This document shows, in pieces, positions 37,451 to 50,200 of a DNA stretch of 64,000 bases. The translations under genes were made by a program, and so were the position numbers. The notes beneath the pieces are model-generated. The model did not search any database. It worked only from the letters and a program-made list of their open reading frames with translations, and was not told the DNA's origin. The stretch lies in NCBI GenBank assembly GCA_030141605.1, contig JAQGDQ010000104.1:229001-293000 (forward strand), in the 5' to 3' direction. The DNA comes from Tubiluchus corallicola (lineage: Eukaryota; Priapulida; Priapulimorpha; Priapulimorphida; Tubiluchidae). How positions within the stretch are numbered: the stretch's first letter is position 1; each line of letters begins with the position of its first letter.

Positions 37451-37776
37451 CGTCGACAACAATAACAACAATGACGTCGATAACAGTAACAACAAGTACA
37501 ACGACAATAGCCACAACTTCTGACACACCAAGTTCATCTGTATCCAAAATCATACCAGGAATCATGGGCGGTATCCTGATACGTTCACTGGTTCTGATAG
37601 GGCTCTTGTTGTTTATTGCGAAAAAGAAAGCACATGAAGAAGATACTCATGCAACTGGAGAGCTGCAAAATGCAACTGAAGGAACAGAACACCCAGAAAC
37701 TCCAGAACTCGATAATGGACAAAATGCTGCCAAATCAGTTAATGCACCTATTGTCACACACCACTATATAGACTAA
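37447..37776 (+). CDS. Thr-rich stalk plus single transmembrane segment
   Basis: Open frame of 109 codons to TAA. It encodes a Thr/Ser-rich stretch (residues 1-33), a hydrophobic membrane segment IPGIMGGILIRSLVLIGLLL (about 37-57), a basic stop-transfer AKKK, and a 49-residue acidic, Glu/Asn-rich tail ending HHYID. This is the layout of a type I membrane-protein C-terminus. It is offset by two bases (a 32-nt duplication) from the frame of the preceding LRRCT-like region, which would otherwise continue into it. I treat both as parts of one broken or polymorphic gene; the initiating ATG at 37447 is unlikely to be a real start. Confidence 0.6.
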   Translation: MTSTTITTMTSITVTTSTTTIATTSDTPSSSVSKIIPGIMGGILIRSLVLIGLLLFIAKKKAHEEDTHATGELQNATEGTEHPETPELDNGQNAAKSVNAPIVTHHYID

Positions 37777-38439
37777 AAGCCAAACGAATTCTTGAAAGCT
37801 TGACAGTCACAATGCTACGTCAAAATTTGTTAATTTTCGTTCAAAAATCAAAACGTCTGCAAGTAACTGTTGACATGCTCAGAAAAATGTCTGCAAGTAG
37901 CGGTCGACATACCCAAAGTGAATGTGAAACTTTGCAAGCAAAATGTAGCCTTGACAATGGATGCAGTTGTTGCTGCAGGTTTTTGGCTGCCTCTTCTCCA
38001 ACTACTCTTTGCTTCCGTGCATTTAGTTTAGAGAAATTTTTGAAAGTGGAAAAGTTAAAGATGTAACTGGATAGTATCCCTAGCATTGACGTAGTGCAAA
38101 ACTAGTTTTACTTATGGAACAGAGAAAATCAATATTGTTGAATTACTTTTGTCTAAAAAATTTCTTAACTTTGTCCACATAAAGGATAATCTATTTGTGA
38201 TCATCCATCTTCATTACTACCTGCATAATTTTTTACTAGTATACACGATAGGTGAAAGCATTCGTACGCCTATTATACTATGTTTTACACCATGCATTTC
38301 ATTTCATTTCAGGAGTTACACGTCCTCTGGCAAAACTCTTGCAATAACTTCAGACCACGCTGCCCTGTCACCCGCAACCTCCTATGTCTGTATTTTTGAT
38401 ATCTAATGTTGCTGTGTTGGTAAGATCATTTTGGATGAA
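37777..38439. other. Intergenic or 3' UTR
   Basis: Contains two imperfect direct copies of a segment of about 33 bp (AAACGTCTGCAAGTAACTGT and AAATGTCTGCAAGTAGCGGT, about 37850-37915). The open frame at 37800-38066 has no recognisable features, and I do not call it a gene. Confidence 0.5.
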
Positions 38440-38999
38440 ATTAATGCAAGTTAGCAACTGTCCTTCTTGCGTTTTTTTTCTTTCTGCGATGCTTCTTTGA
38501 AAGCTTTCATCTGGTAGTCGTATAACATGTCTTATCCATCTTAATCGTGTCCTTTTGATTTTAACTGTCCATTCCCTGCCTTGACTTTATTATACAGATC
38601 CGGGTTTGATAATTTGTTTGCTCATTTCATTCCTAGAATGCTCCTGCAGTTTGTTCTTTGAAATGCATCAATTTCTGATTCGTGTTGTGCTTTGATTTTG
38701 TTGTTGTAGAGAAACACAGTTTCCACAAGTGCAGCAAAGATTCTTAATTTTGTTTCTAGACTGAGCCACCAATTTTCAAAAAATTTTGTTAATTTGGAAT
38801 ATGCAGCTAGTGCTAAGATTTTTCTTCTTGATATATCTTCACCTGTTACAAGAACACTGCCTAAACATTTACATTTTCTCCACGCATCATCTCCATTCCT
38901 TTTTACGTGATACTCTTCTGTTTTATCTTTATTTAGTAGGAGATCCATTTCTTTTAATTTTGTTTCTACATGTATTTTGATCTTGATGTTACCTACTTC
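38440..38999 (-). pseudogene. LINE fragment (reverse transcriptase C-terminal region)
   Basis: The minus strand from 38948 is open for 108 codons: KDKTEEYHVKRNGD, CKCLGSVLVTGEDISRRK, SLETKLRIFAALVETVFLYN, DAFQRTNCRSILGMK. It is continued by WTVKIKRTRLRWIRHVIRLP after stops. This is the conserved region after the RT palm in RTE/CR1-like LINEs. The catalytic FADD box is absent, so it is a 5'- and 3'-truncated copy. Confidence 0.85.
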
Positions 39000-41053
39000 A
39001 CCTTTACACCAGTAAGCCTAAAAAATTCCCTCCAGTAGTGCCGCTTGTACTTCAGATGAACTAATAACTCGATATGTAGCAGCAACAAACTTCTCATTTC
39101 AACAAAGACTGTCATAAGTTTGGCATTTACTATTGGTTTGCTGGTTTCTCTTTGTAAGCCTAAATGACTTTTAAGCGCATATGAAGGGACACAGTTTCCA
39201 AATTGGCTTTTGACCTGTGACTACTTTCATTTAAATTTAATTTAAATTTATATACAATTTAATATGTTTATTCTTTAAAGACATGGTCCATGTGTCAAAT
39301 ATAACATTTTTAGAAACTACTACAAGATAAAACAAGACAAAATATTTTAGAGATCAATTTTGAAATTTTATTGCAGTGCATTGTGCGTAACGTTATACAA
39401 GCATTAAATTTTGCAATCTCGATTACACACAGATCTTTAAAATTGAATGTGTTTATCAGAAATTAATTTCGTTTCATTATGACATTCAACTGACCTTTAC
39501 CCACGTGCCACTTGGCACAGTTCTTCTTGTCTTCTTACATTATATCATTTTTGAGCCATTGTGACCCAGTCACACACAATTGTGACCCAATTATCACAAC
39601 TAATTAGTCACCGAGATCAAAATCTAATTCGAGTTTTGCCGAACTTACTAAGTAATTGCATTAATTCTTATGAGTAGAGTAGCATTGCATATTGTGCTTA
39701 TCATAGCATAACAAACAATGAGAGCTAATGAAATCCAATGGCATTGTTCCACAACACCAGTAAAATGTACAAACTAGCTTAAACAATGAATGTGACCAGT
39801 AACAAGAACATATGTTAATGACATAGGGTTAAGGTTGTCGCAAGTTTGAGTCTAATCTGGCACAGACACAACATGTCCTCTCTCAAATACATACTTTATT
39901 TATACCCTTTATTGCCAATACATACTGGTCCAGCTTGTAGTCATATACGTGTGAATAGCCGTGAATGCTACATAGAGTGCCTCAGTTATAGAGTATTTTT
40001 GGGAGTTATTAAGTCTGCTATAATGACATTATACTATAACTGGTAACTATCTCTAGGTGGTCTTCTCTCAAATGCGTTTTGAAACTGTCAGCCGATGAAG
40101 AGCTGATTGTTGATGATGGAAGACGAGTCTGTGGCTGGACTACACGATGCCAAAGAAGAGAGATCTGATGTTGGTTCTAGCTGATTGCTTACATTACTTA
40201 GACTCATGACCAAGAAGAACTCTATGAGGCTTGGAAAAGCCTGTCCCTGTCTGCACAGTGTTTCCACTAATTATTTTCAAGCAGCTCGCATTGGTCTACA
40301 GTTTCAAGAGCAGATATCAAAGTGGGATCCAAATCAATAGCAACACGAGTACATCAATTCTGAATTCTTTCAACAGCATTCTTGAGAGTCGCATACAACC
40401 GACACGTATTCCAAAATGGGTCAAATAATAACCTTACAAAAAGGAATAATTGCACCGGCACTTTTCAAAATAACACAGTGCTTGGAGGTGCCAATATGAC
40501 AGTTTGCTTTTGTAATGATGTGGTTAGCTGAGGAAGATTCCACTGTCCAAAATTTTCTTTGAGTAGCTCCGCGATACAGTAGAATTCTTTAGTGCTAATA
40601 AGATCTGACTCACGAACCTATTAACAAATTGTGTCAAATACTTAGTCGTGGTATAATGCAATCATATCACCGGTTCTTAGTATCAGTTAGAGAACTAGCA
40701 AAGATTTCTACATGGACTCAAAAAAGATCTTAGCACAAGGTTTTGTCACCTTTACTCATAGCCCATCACAGCAGCTGGAGATACAAAGCACCAGCCCTGA
40801 ATCAAGCGGCTACATTGTGCTAGTGTGAAACTGTCTTTAGTGCTCATGTACATATCACTAACCTACTAATTACAGGCTTTGATTGAATATTAACCGAGCT
40901 GCTGTCTAATATAAGACACTTACTGCCAGTTCTAATAACTTGTCCTAAGCTAAGATGTTAGAATGCATTAGGACCATATACACATTACTAAAACAGGTAT
41001 GCACCCATTACTGTACACATGACACAAAATGATATACAGCTCCTGTTGGAACA
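39000..41053. other. Intergenic, convergent gene ends
   Basis: Lies between the plus-strand membrane gene and the ACTR5 stop codon. A few open frames of 60-70 codons occur (for example 39846-40046 and 40231-40428) with no family similarity. No repeat array or mobile element recognised. Confidence 0.5.
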
Positions 41054-41208
41054 TTAACCAAGTCTCTGTCTGTTGGAAGCGTAATGTTCTTTCAGGTAAC
41101 CGGCTCCCATTTCTTCATGCTCCGCTTTGGTAACAGTGGAACGTCGCAGTCTGTCCGCATTGCAAGCCCAGCCTCTTGCACCGTACCAGGAATCCAGCAG
41201 CGGGTCAC
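41054..41208 (-). CDS. ACTR5: ACTR5 terminal exon
   Basis: 155 nt, acceptor TATTCTAAAG, stop TAA at 41056-41054. It encodes [20 protein letters not shown], then the ARP5 signature [20 protein letters not shown]. The protein ends seven residues after YLKEHYASN, without the longer tail seen in mammals. Confidence 0.95.
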
Positions 41209-44200
41209 CTTTAGAATAAAATTTAAATATTTTTTAGTGTTTCGGCACACAACAGTGCAGAAAATAATGACCCAAAACTTACAGATAAAAAATTAACACA
41301 AGCTTAATTTATATTTGTGTGCTTGCATAGCACAGGTTTAATTAAGGCTTTCTAGTTATTCACGTATCCTGAATCTCCATTCCATGAGAATCATTTTGAT
41401 ACCAAACTCATCATTCTGTTAATTCCAAGCTGAGATAATCCATGTTGAAGTCGAGGTGCACTTTGCGCACCGAAAACATAATTTTGAGAAAATTGCTATG
41501 AAAGTTAGCCCAGCCATTGTTTTTTGTCGCATTTCTACAAAACACTTAACAACCGTATGAAAGGTTGGTTGCCATGGACTTTGCAAGAACACACTAAAGT
41601 TATGTTTAAATCCAGTAGATGGTTCTTCCTGACGATGATCTGGAATTGGCAACAGAAAAAAACCGAAGCAAAATGATTGCTTCCACAAGCTACGAGTTTT
41701 TTACAATTGCAGTATTAGTTTCTAGCCAGAAAAACGGGTACGGGGTTATAAAATTAGATTTTTAGTACTTTTTGAATAATTTGATGCTAGAATATAAAAG
41801 TCAGCACTTGTTTTTATAAAAAAGAAAATGAAAAAACAACATTTGATCAAATTTTTGGTACTTTCTAGTTTAAAGCATCATAAGCAGTTTTAACTGTGCT
41901 GACTTATGGATGGTTTTCGTTTGCAATCACACATTTATAGAATTAGTGTGGACTTATTTACTCACTGGCTCTATACACGTGGAACGTGGATTGAAATGGA
42001 CGAATCATTCGTAGTTCTCTTTCCATTCGCTGTACAATATTTGGGAATGACGCAGGACCTCCGGTAACAAACACATTCTACAAGTGAAAATTAGCAAATT
42101 AGCTCTAACCCTGATATCGTTAAACTCTGAAAAACAGAACTACGCGCATAACATGTTTCATACAGTTTCCTATACTGCAAGCTTGAATTCGGAAGTCAAC
42201 TACAAGGTTTAGTTAATGTACATGGTTGTGGCAAGACCAGAGCCTGGTTCATCGTTATAGCTCAAGAAGGGATGTTGAACTGGCAAAGTTTCAATCTCAT
42301 TTGAATTCTTACAATTCCTCACAAGAACGAAATATACAGCCAGAAATTTGCTGACTAACCAGGGTCAGCACTGCTTAACTTTGATCGCTCAGCACACCAT
42401 ACAACAGTTCACCTGTAAAATATAGAACAATAAAAAAAATGTTTAATAAAAAATGTAAAATATAGAATTGTTAAATGTTGTATAGAACAGAATAAACAAT
42501 ATGTACCATTTTAATGCTTTATATTGGATAAAAAGTAAATGACAAAATAAAAAATGGGTTTGAGCAACGTAAAAAAATCGTCATTAAAGTAAAACGTGCG
42601 TTATTATGTGAGGAAAAGGTGTCAAATGTTCAGCATTATTAAAACAAAACATCACTAAACAGGGAGCCTTTCAGCAAGGACTTACCATATCTGTATTATG
42701 ATATTCAAAAAATGCAAGTAACCCGTAGTTCTTAAGTTCAAATACCAACTGATCCTATATGATTAATACGTTATAAAAATTGTATTTACGTGTAAAATGA
42801 TCATGAATTAGTTACAGAAGTGGTTTAGTACAGCATTTAGCACATTAGACATGTTTTAGTACAAAACTATAATAATGCCGAGAATGTGTCTCAGTTTAAA
42901 CAACAGATGGAGTGCAACCTTGAAGAAAGAAGAAGAAATAATAATGCCAATGAGGATTCAGCGAAACAAATCCAAACCATTTTTGCCGTTTTCGGCCACG
43001 AAATACCTGTGCTAAAAGGCTCTGTTGTTCGGGAGTGTACTGAGATAATATGGACTCCACAGTTTCTGCAATGCCACCCTGGTCGACTGAGATCATCGAC
43101 GGTTGAAACAGCAACTCTGGCACCCTGAAAATACATAAAGCAAAAATACGAATTTTTCCCGTTAGTTCTAGTTTGAAATTTGTAATTTTATATTGTAATT
43201 TACGCGCTTTTAAATAATGATAGAATAAGTCATGGTAATCACAACCAGTGCGATTTTATTTGTTGTTAATGTTGCGACTGTCAGCATCACTACAAAAATC
43301 TTAAAGCAAAACCGGACCAATCTTAAACTGTAGGTCAAAACAATCTACTCTTTAAAATATTGAAAGGAAACATACGATTTTTTCAAAAATGACTTATGTG
43401 GAAGAATTATTACCACACAAAGACAATTGCATAAAACTTGCCTAGTTTTAGCGCAACACACTGAATATCTCACAGTAGCACTGTACTTCAATTTTTGCTT
43501 TTGCAAACATGTGCAACACGCTCGTGGAATAGTTTTGCTGTTGAAAATTATGTTAGTTTGTGATGTCATCAAGTTGGGCTCGTCCACCGTTAATTAAATT
43601 TTAAATCAATTATTTAATTATCAGAAACACTTTTGCAGTAATAATTATGTTAAAATGTATACTTTTTATCGAACTTGAACATGAGGTAGTATATGAACAA
43701 CCGTCCTACCTTCCTTTAAACAATGACCACTTCATGTATAATCAGACATTAAACACTCTTTATAATGCCAACTTGAATTTTTACCGTAGCCATTGGCATT
43801 CTGCACTTGCAATTTTTTTATAACTCAGCACAACTTTTAGATTCAATACTTCCATGGAAAAGGTTTTAGGCAGGTTACTGGAAGACGTCTCCTTACTAAA
43901 ATAATTTGAAAGTATTATCTAAAATAAATCCAGTGCTTATGTCGTTGTCAGTTTATTCACTTATACACAACAATGTTTAACAAAAGCTTGGAAATTAGAC
44001 ATACCGAGAACAACGTTTAATAACTTTTATATAAGTTTTTTGTAGTTATTTCGTTTATTTTGGGCAGTAAACGACAACGAAAAATGAAAAAAATGAAAAT
44101 AGCACATGAAAAAGAAATTCAGTTGCATTTCAGAAATTGTATGCGCCTCTGTCTAAATACTGAATACAGTGACGGCACTCTTGGAAATTTTGTGCAAGAT

Positions 44201-47200
44201 TGTTAAAACTGATTACATGAGTCATAGTTATCAATGTGAATTACAGTCTGCAGTGTCAACTTAGATGTACTAAGTGCTAAGCATTGTACCTGAATTTTTC
44301 AACACCAACGTGCAGTTGATAATACTCTGCTATGTCGACATTTGGATCAAATCTCAGCGACACAGCACTTTGCCTAGAAAACAGCAAGACCTCAATGTAC
44401 CACAGAAATGACATGATGCACTTTTTAACACCAAAGAAAAGAAAAAATATTCTCAACGAAGGCAATTCCCACAGCTTAAAAGGGGAAGAAAAGGCAATTT
44501 TAAAGTACATCACAAAGAATTTTACATACACAGTCATATTACTTAGCATTTATGTAACTGGAAAAGAAAACTTTTGATAATTTAAAATGCTCACACGACT
44601 TGGTAAAATGGCACTGCATCGCCATCCCAGTGTGCAACACTGATTCACCAAAAACACATTATTGATCTTAATGACAATATAAAGTAATTTATAGACTTAT
44701 TTAGTTAAAGAAGCATGTGTTACGAATGCTCTGATTACTTTTCCAAACTTTACACGATGTTATCTTAACTGGCATCAAACGATTTACCGTTCAAATCGCT
44801 GCACTTAATGGTCATTGTGGGAGTACAAATATTCAAGCATTACTGCTAACTCTCCATTGCGTCGAGTTGTGTGCAATAAGACAGCATGCAAGTGACAGAA
44901 AATTTGAAGACAAATTTTTTGAGCTTTTTTATGAAGAGTTTTTTCTTGTGTTTTAAACTACAGTCAACCTCGGATATAAGGGACACCTCCAGACTGGAAA
45001 AAATTGTCCCTTATAACCGAATTTAAGCCAGACCGAGGGTGTATCTAGACCTGTAGTTTTCTATACTTTTACCCATATATTTATGGATTATTGCTACACA
45101 TTCAGTACAAACGGTATGCAGGAAGCTCCTTCAGTGATGTAAGATGTATTTGACCACGGAAACCGAGCTGTTCGAAGGCCGAGTTTGCGAAAAATTGAGG
45201 TTAAAAATCGATCAATTTCACTTTGATCATAGGGTCCTTTATATGCGAGGTAATTTACCTGGGTTTCTATTACGAGGGACCTGAAGATATCGTCCCTTAT
45301 AACCGAAAGTCCCTTATATCCAAGTACCTTACATACGAAGACTTCTACATAGGAAAACGTTACAAAAAATCAAGACCGGTGTTGGTGGTCCCTTATAAGC
45401 GAGTGCTGTTTACAAACGAGTACCTTATACCCAAGGTTGACTGTATTGCATTACTTAAAAAGGGTGCTGAACTGCAAAAGTTGACATCAAAGAAATAAAT
45501 ATTTGCCTAATGTAAACTTACTTCTGAGCCTGAAACTTTCACTGCCATGTAATTATGATACAAGAGTTAATTATAACCAATGACATTAAAAAATAAATTT
45601 TAAAATACAATACCACAGAATTTTAAAATAAATTTCCCTGAATTTTCCATGACATTTCTCTGACCAAACATTGATTTTCCATGACCCAGATAAGCAGAAA
45701 TTGCAGTACCATTATACACATTCAAACATTTTTGTGTATGGAAATTCTTACATATACTGATATAATGTGTTGCAGTAGTGCTAACAAAATTACACCAATA
45801 TAATTAAATAAACTTTCTTAATCCAATCATTATTTTTGGAACGGAAATCGAAACTGGGAGCCTGGCATAGCAAAATTTTATTTGAACATGAATAGCTGAA
45901 AAGCATATTTGGAAAAATATCGGTTTACGGGCAATTACTTTTGCAACCCTTTCCAGTTTCCCTGACTTTTCGCCCCATTTTCATCATTTTCCGGACTTCT
46001 TAACCAAATTATGTTTTTTCCCGACTTTTCAAGGATTTTCCAGGATTTTCCCTGGCTGAGGAACCCTATATAATAGTCCACTGAGTTATCTGCAGTTTCC
46101 CAGTAGCAAGAATTTCTGAATTTCTTGAGAAATGTCTTTAATTCTATAACCCAGAATTGACCAGAACCACTTCAAATGACAAAGACAAGAATAAAGCAGT
46201 TTTGACAGAAGCATTTTTTCACCAAACTGCCAAATTTTCCATTATATATGTACAATATCTTTATTTGCATAATGTCACATATATGCAATCACAAATAATA
46301 CAATAATATTACAATTGATAATAAAATACAATGGGCAAATATATATAAGTAACTAATTAGTCAGCAATATTAATAATATACTTTTAATTTCATTGAGGGT
46401 GAAGCCGGGAATTTCCGTTTCGTTTAATGTTGACGTTTAATGATATAGAAACTACGTTGATGTATGAACCACAAACGTTTAAGCAAATTGATCCGTTTAA
46501 GTAAATTGATTTCAAAGATCTGTCGGCATATAACCATGACATAGCAGTAAGTTATAAAAAATGACATTAGAAAATAAGAAAATTAGAAAAAAGAAAACAA
46601 TAATTTCATTAAAATATAATAAGGAGGGTCGATTTATTTATACATTATCCTTGTTCATATTTTCTGCCAGCAAAAAATTACGATTGCCTTTATTTTGCAA
46701 GATAGATATAAAATTTGAATCACTTAAATGCAAACTAGTAAAAAATTATGAACTAAAGTAATTCCGGCACTCACTGTTGAAAATCCGGATCGTGATTTCG
46801 TAAGACAGCCTCGATTTCATTCAACTTCTCGTCTTCCTCCTCTGTGTCGCTTCCACCGCCATCTTTTGTCTAAAAATAGTCTAAATTTTAATACGCTTCT
46901 TACGAAATCTTTTAAAATAAGTCAACACGTGGACTCTTGCAGAACGGGACAATTTTGAAATTTTTTCAAGTCAAATTTTATCAGTTATGAGGCCTATGCC
47001 CATCAGTAGTAGTTAAACTGCATTATTAATATGGCAAGGCTACTGATGAATGCAAAAATGTATATATAAAATTTGTCTTGAACATTAGACTTAATTTAGC
47101 AAAGCAAAAGTTGAAATAAGATTAAAAATATAAATTCTGAGAGGTATAATTAAATATTAAGTTAGTGCAAAGACACAGAATTCATTCATATACTACAAAC

Positions 47201-50200
47201 TTACAATTTCTTTATACACGTTCCAGTCATCATCATTTTGACCAAAGGTGTCGTCACCTTTGCCATTGGAATCCTTAACTTTTCTACCTGCAGTAAATCA
47301 TAAGATTTATTTAAATTGTTATTCTTTGTACGTATTAGAAAAAGTATTATGTAAATGAATGCGCAACCTGGTCCTTGTTGCAGGTGTTAAACTAAGTGCT
47401 AAGTGCTAGTGCAACCTGGTCCTTGCTGCAGGTGTTAAACTAAGTGCTAAGTGCTAGCGCAACCTGGTCCTTGTTGCGGGTGTTAAACTAAGTGCTCAGT
47501 GCTAACGCAACCTGGTCCTTGTTGCGGGTGTTAAACTAAGTGCTAAGTGCTAACACAACCTGGTCCTTGTTGCGGGTGTTAAACTAAGTGCTAAGTGCTA
47601 ACACAACCTGGTCCTTGTTGCAGGTGTTAAACTAAGTGCTCAGTGCTAGCGCAACCTGGTCCTTGTTGCGGGTGTTAAACTAAGTGCTAAGTGCTAGCGC
47701 AACCTGGTCCTTGTTGCGGGTGTTAAACTAAGTGCTCAGTGCTAACGCAACCTGGTCCTTGTTGCGGGTGTTAAACTAAGTGCTAAGTGCTAACACAACC
47801 TGGTCCTTGTTGCGGGTGTTAAACTAAGTGCTAAGTGCTAACACAACCTGGTCCTTGTTGCAGGTGTTAAACTAAGTGCTCAGTGCTAACGCAACCTGGT
47901 CCTTGTTGCGGGTGTTAAACTAAGTGCTAAGTGCTAGCGCAACCTGGTCCTTGTTGCGGGTGTTAAACTAAGTGCTCAGTGCTAACGCAACCTGGTCCTT
48001 GTTGCGGGTGTTAAACTAAGTGCTAAGTGCTAACACAACCTGGTCCTTGTTGCGGGTGTTAAACTAAGTGCTAAGTGCTAACACAACCTGGTCCTTGTTG
48101 CAGGTGTTAAACTAAGTGCTCAGTGCTAACGCAACCTGGTCCTTGTTGCGGGTGTTAAACTAAGTGCTAAGTGCTAGCGCAACCTGGTCCTTGTTGCGGG
48201 TGTTAAACTAAGCGCTAGCGCAACCTGGTCCTTGTTGCGGGTGTTAAACTAAGTGCTAAGTGCTAGCACAACCTGGTCCTTGTTGCGGGTGTTAAACTAA
48301 GTGCTAAGTGCTAGCACAACCTGGTCCTTGTTGCGGGTGTTAAACTAAGTGCTCAGTGCTAGCACAACCTGGTCCTTGTTGCGGGTGTTAAACTAAGCGC
48401 TAGCGCAACCTGGTCCTTGTTGCAGGTGTTAAACTAAGTGCTCAGTGCTAGCGCAACCTGGTCCTTGTTGCAGGTGTTAAACTAAGTGCTAAGTGCTAGC
48501 ACAACCTGGTCTTTGTTGCGGGTGTTAAACTAAGTGCTAAGTGCTAGTGCAACCTGGTCCTTGTTGTGGTTGTTAAACTAAGTGCTAGCGCAACCTGGTC
48601 CTTGTTGCGGGTGTTAAACTAAGTGCTAAGTGCTAGTGCAACCTGGTCCTTGTTGCAGGTGTTAAACTAAGTGCTAAGTGCTAGTGCAACCTGGTCCTTG
48701 TTGCGGGTGTTAAACAAAGTGCTAAGTGCTAGCGCAACCTGGTCTTTGTTGTGGGTGTTAAACTAAGTGCTAAGTACTAGCGCAACCTGGTCCTTGTTGT
48801 GGGTGTTAAACTAAGTGCTAAGTGCTAGCGCAACCTGGTCCTTGTTGCGGGTGTTAAACTAAGTGCTAAGTGCTAGCGCAACCTGGTCTTTGTTGTGGGT
48901 GTTAAACTAAGTGCTAAGTGCTAGCGCAACCTGGTACTTGTTGCGGGTGTTAAACTAAGTGCTAAGTGCTAGTGCAACCTGGTCCTTGTTGCGGGTGTTA
49001 AACTAAGTGCTAAGTGCTAACGCAACCTGGTACTTGTTGCGGGTGTTAAACTAAGTGCTAACGCAACCTGGTCCTTGTTGCGGGTGTTAAACTAATTGCT
49101 AAGTGCTAACGCAACCTGGTCCTTGTTGCGGGTGTTAAACTAAGTGCTAACGCAACCTGGTATTTGTTGCGGGTGTTAAACTAAGTGCTAAGTGCTAGCA
49201 CAACCTGGTCCTTGTTGCGGGTGTTAAACTAAGTGCTACGTGCTAGTGCAACCTGGTCCTTGTTGCGGGTGTTAAACTAAGCGCTAAGTGCTAGTGCAAC
49301 CTGGTCCTTGTTGCGGGTGTTAAACTAAGTGCTAAGTGCTAGCACAACCTGGTCCTTGTTGCGGGTGTTAAACTAAGTGCTAAGTGCTAGCGCAACCTGG
49401 TCCTTGTTGCAGGTGTTAAACTAAGCGCTAAGTGCTAGCGCAACCTGGTCCTTGTTGCGGGTGTTAAACTAAGTGCTAAGTGCTAACACAACCTGGTCCT
49501 TGTTGTGGATGTTAAACTAAGCGCTAAGTCTGCAGACACTGGACACCGATGTGTTTTACTGTCATTGTGAGCTTGTCAACCCAGAGTTTCAGTTATTGAC
49601 AAAAATATCCTCGCTTTCAAAAAAATTTACTTTGTATTGCATAACATTTTCAATGTTATTAACAGCACTGATCACTCACATTTTCTTTGTATATATGATT
49701 TTTGTGGAATTTGAGTCTGGATGAAAACAATCTATTCAGTGACTTTTTGAGGTACAGTGCTTTATGTTGGTGTCACCACAAATTGGCTCAAACCACCCAC
49801 AAGGCCCACCTGATAATTAGTACTGACAACCAGGCAGTAAGCACTATGTTTGCCTCTATCATTCCACATGGTTACCATGCCAAGGAACAATATCAAATTT
49901 TTAATATTGGGGGACTTATATTTTAAAACTTTGTAATGCTTTCGTATGTTTCATTACGTCTTATATGGCAGTAGCTTACTTAAAAAATGTCAATAAATTC
50001 TGCATGTTTTTATCATTATTTTTATATTATAGTATTATCAAAAAAATTGTATATTTTGAAAGTTATGTAATCTAATGTGGACCGTGCCCTAAAAGAATAA
50101 ACTATATCTATCTATCTGTCTACCTGTGTAACTAAGAGCTTAGCAATAAATCAACACCAAACAAATCAGACATTTTTAAGAGATCATTAAAAAAGCATGT

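Noticed and set aside
37800-38066. 88-codon Cys-containing frame after the membrane gene
   Set aside because: No ATG-led support, no family resemblance, contains a direct-repeat pair; coding status cannot be supported.
42886-43128. Plus-strand frame over the ACTR5 exon
   Set aside because: Shadow of the minus-strand exon 43124-43007, which matches ARP5.
45223-45498. 91-codon plus-strand frame
   Set aside because: Overlaps the terminal part of a TA-flanked MITE and repeats its TCCCTTATA phrases; not a gene.
47361-49528. CRISPR-like regular repeats
   Set aside because: Units are contiguous without unique spacers and sit in a eukaryotic intron, so this is a minisatellite.
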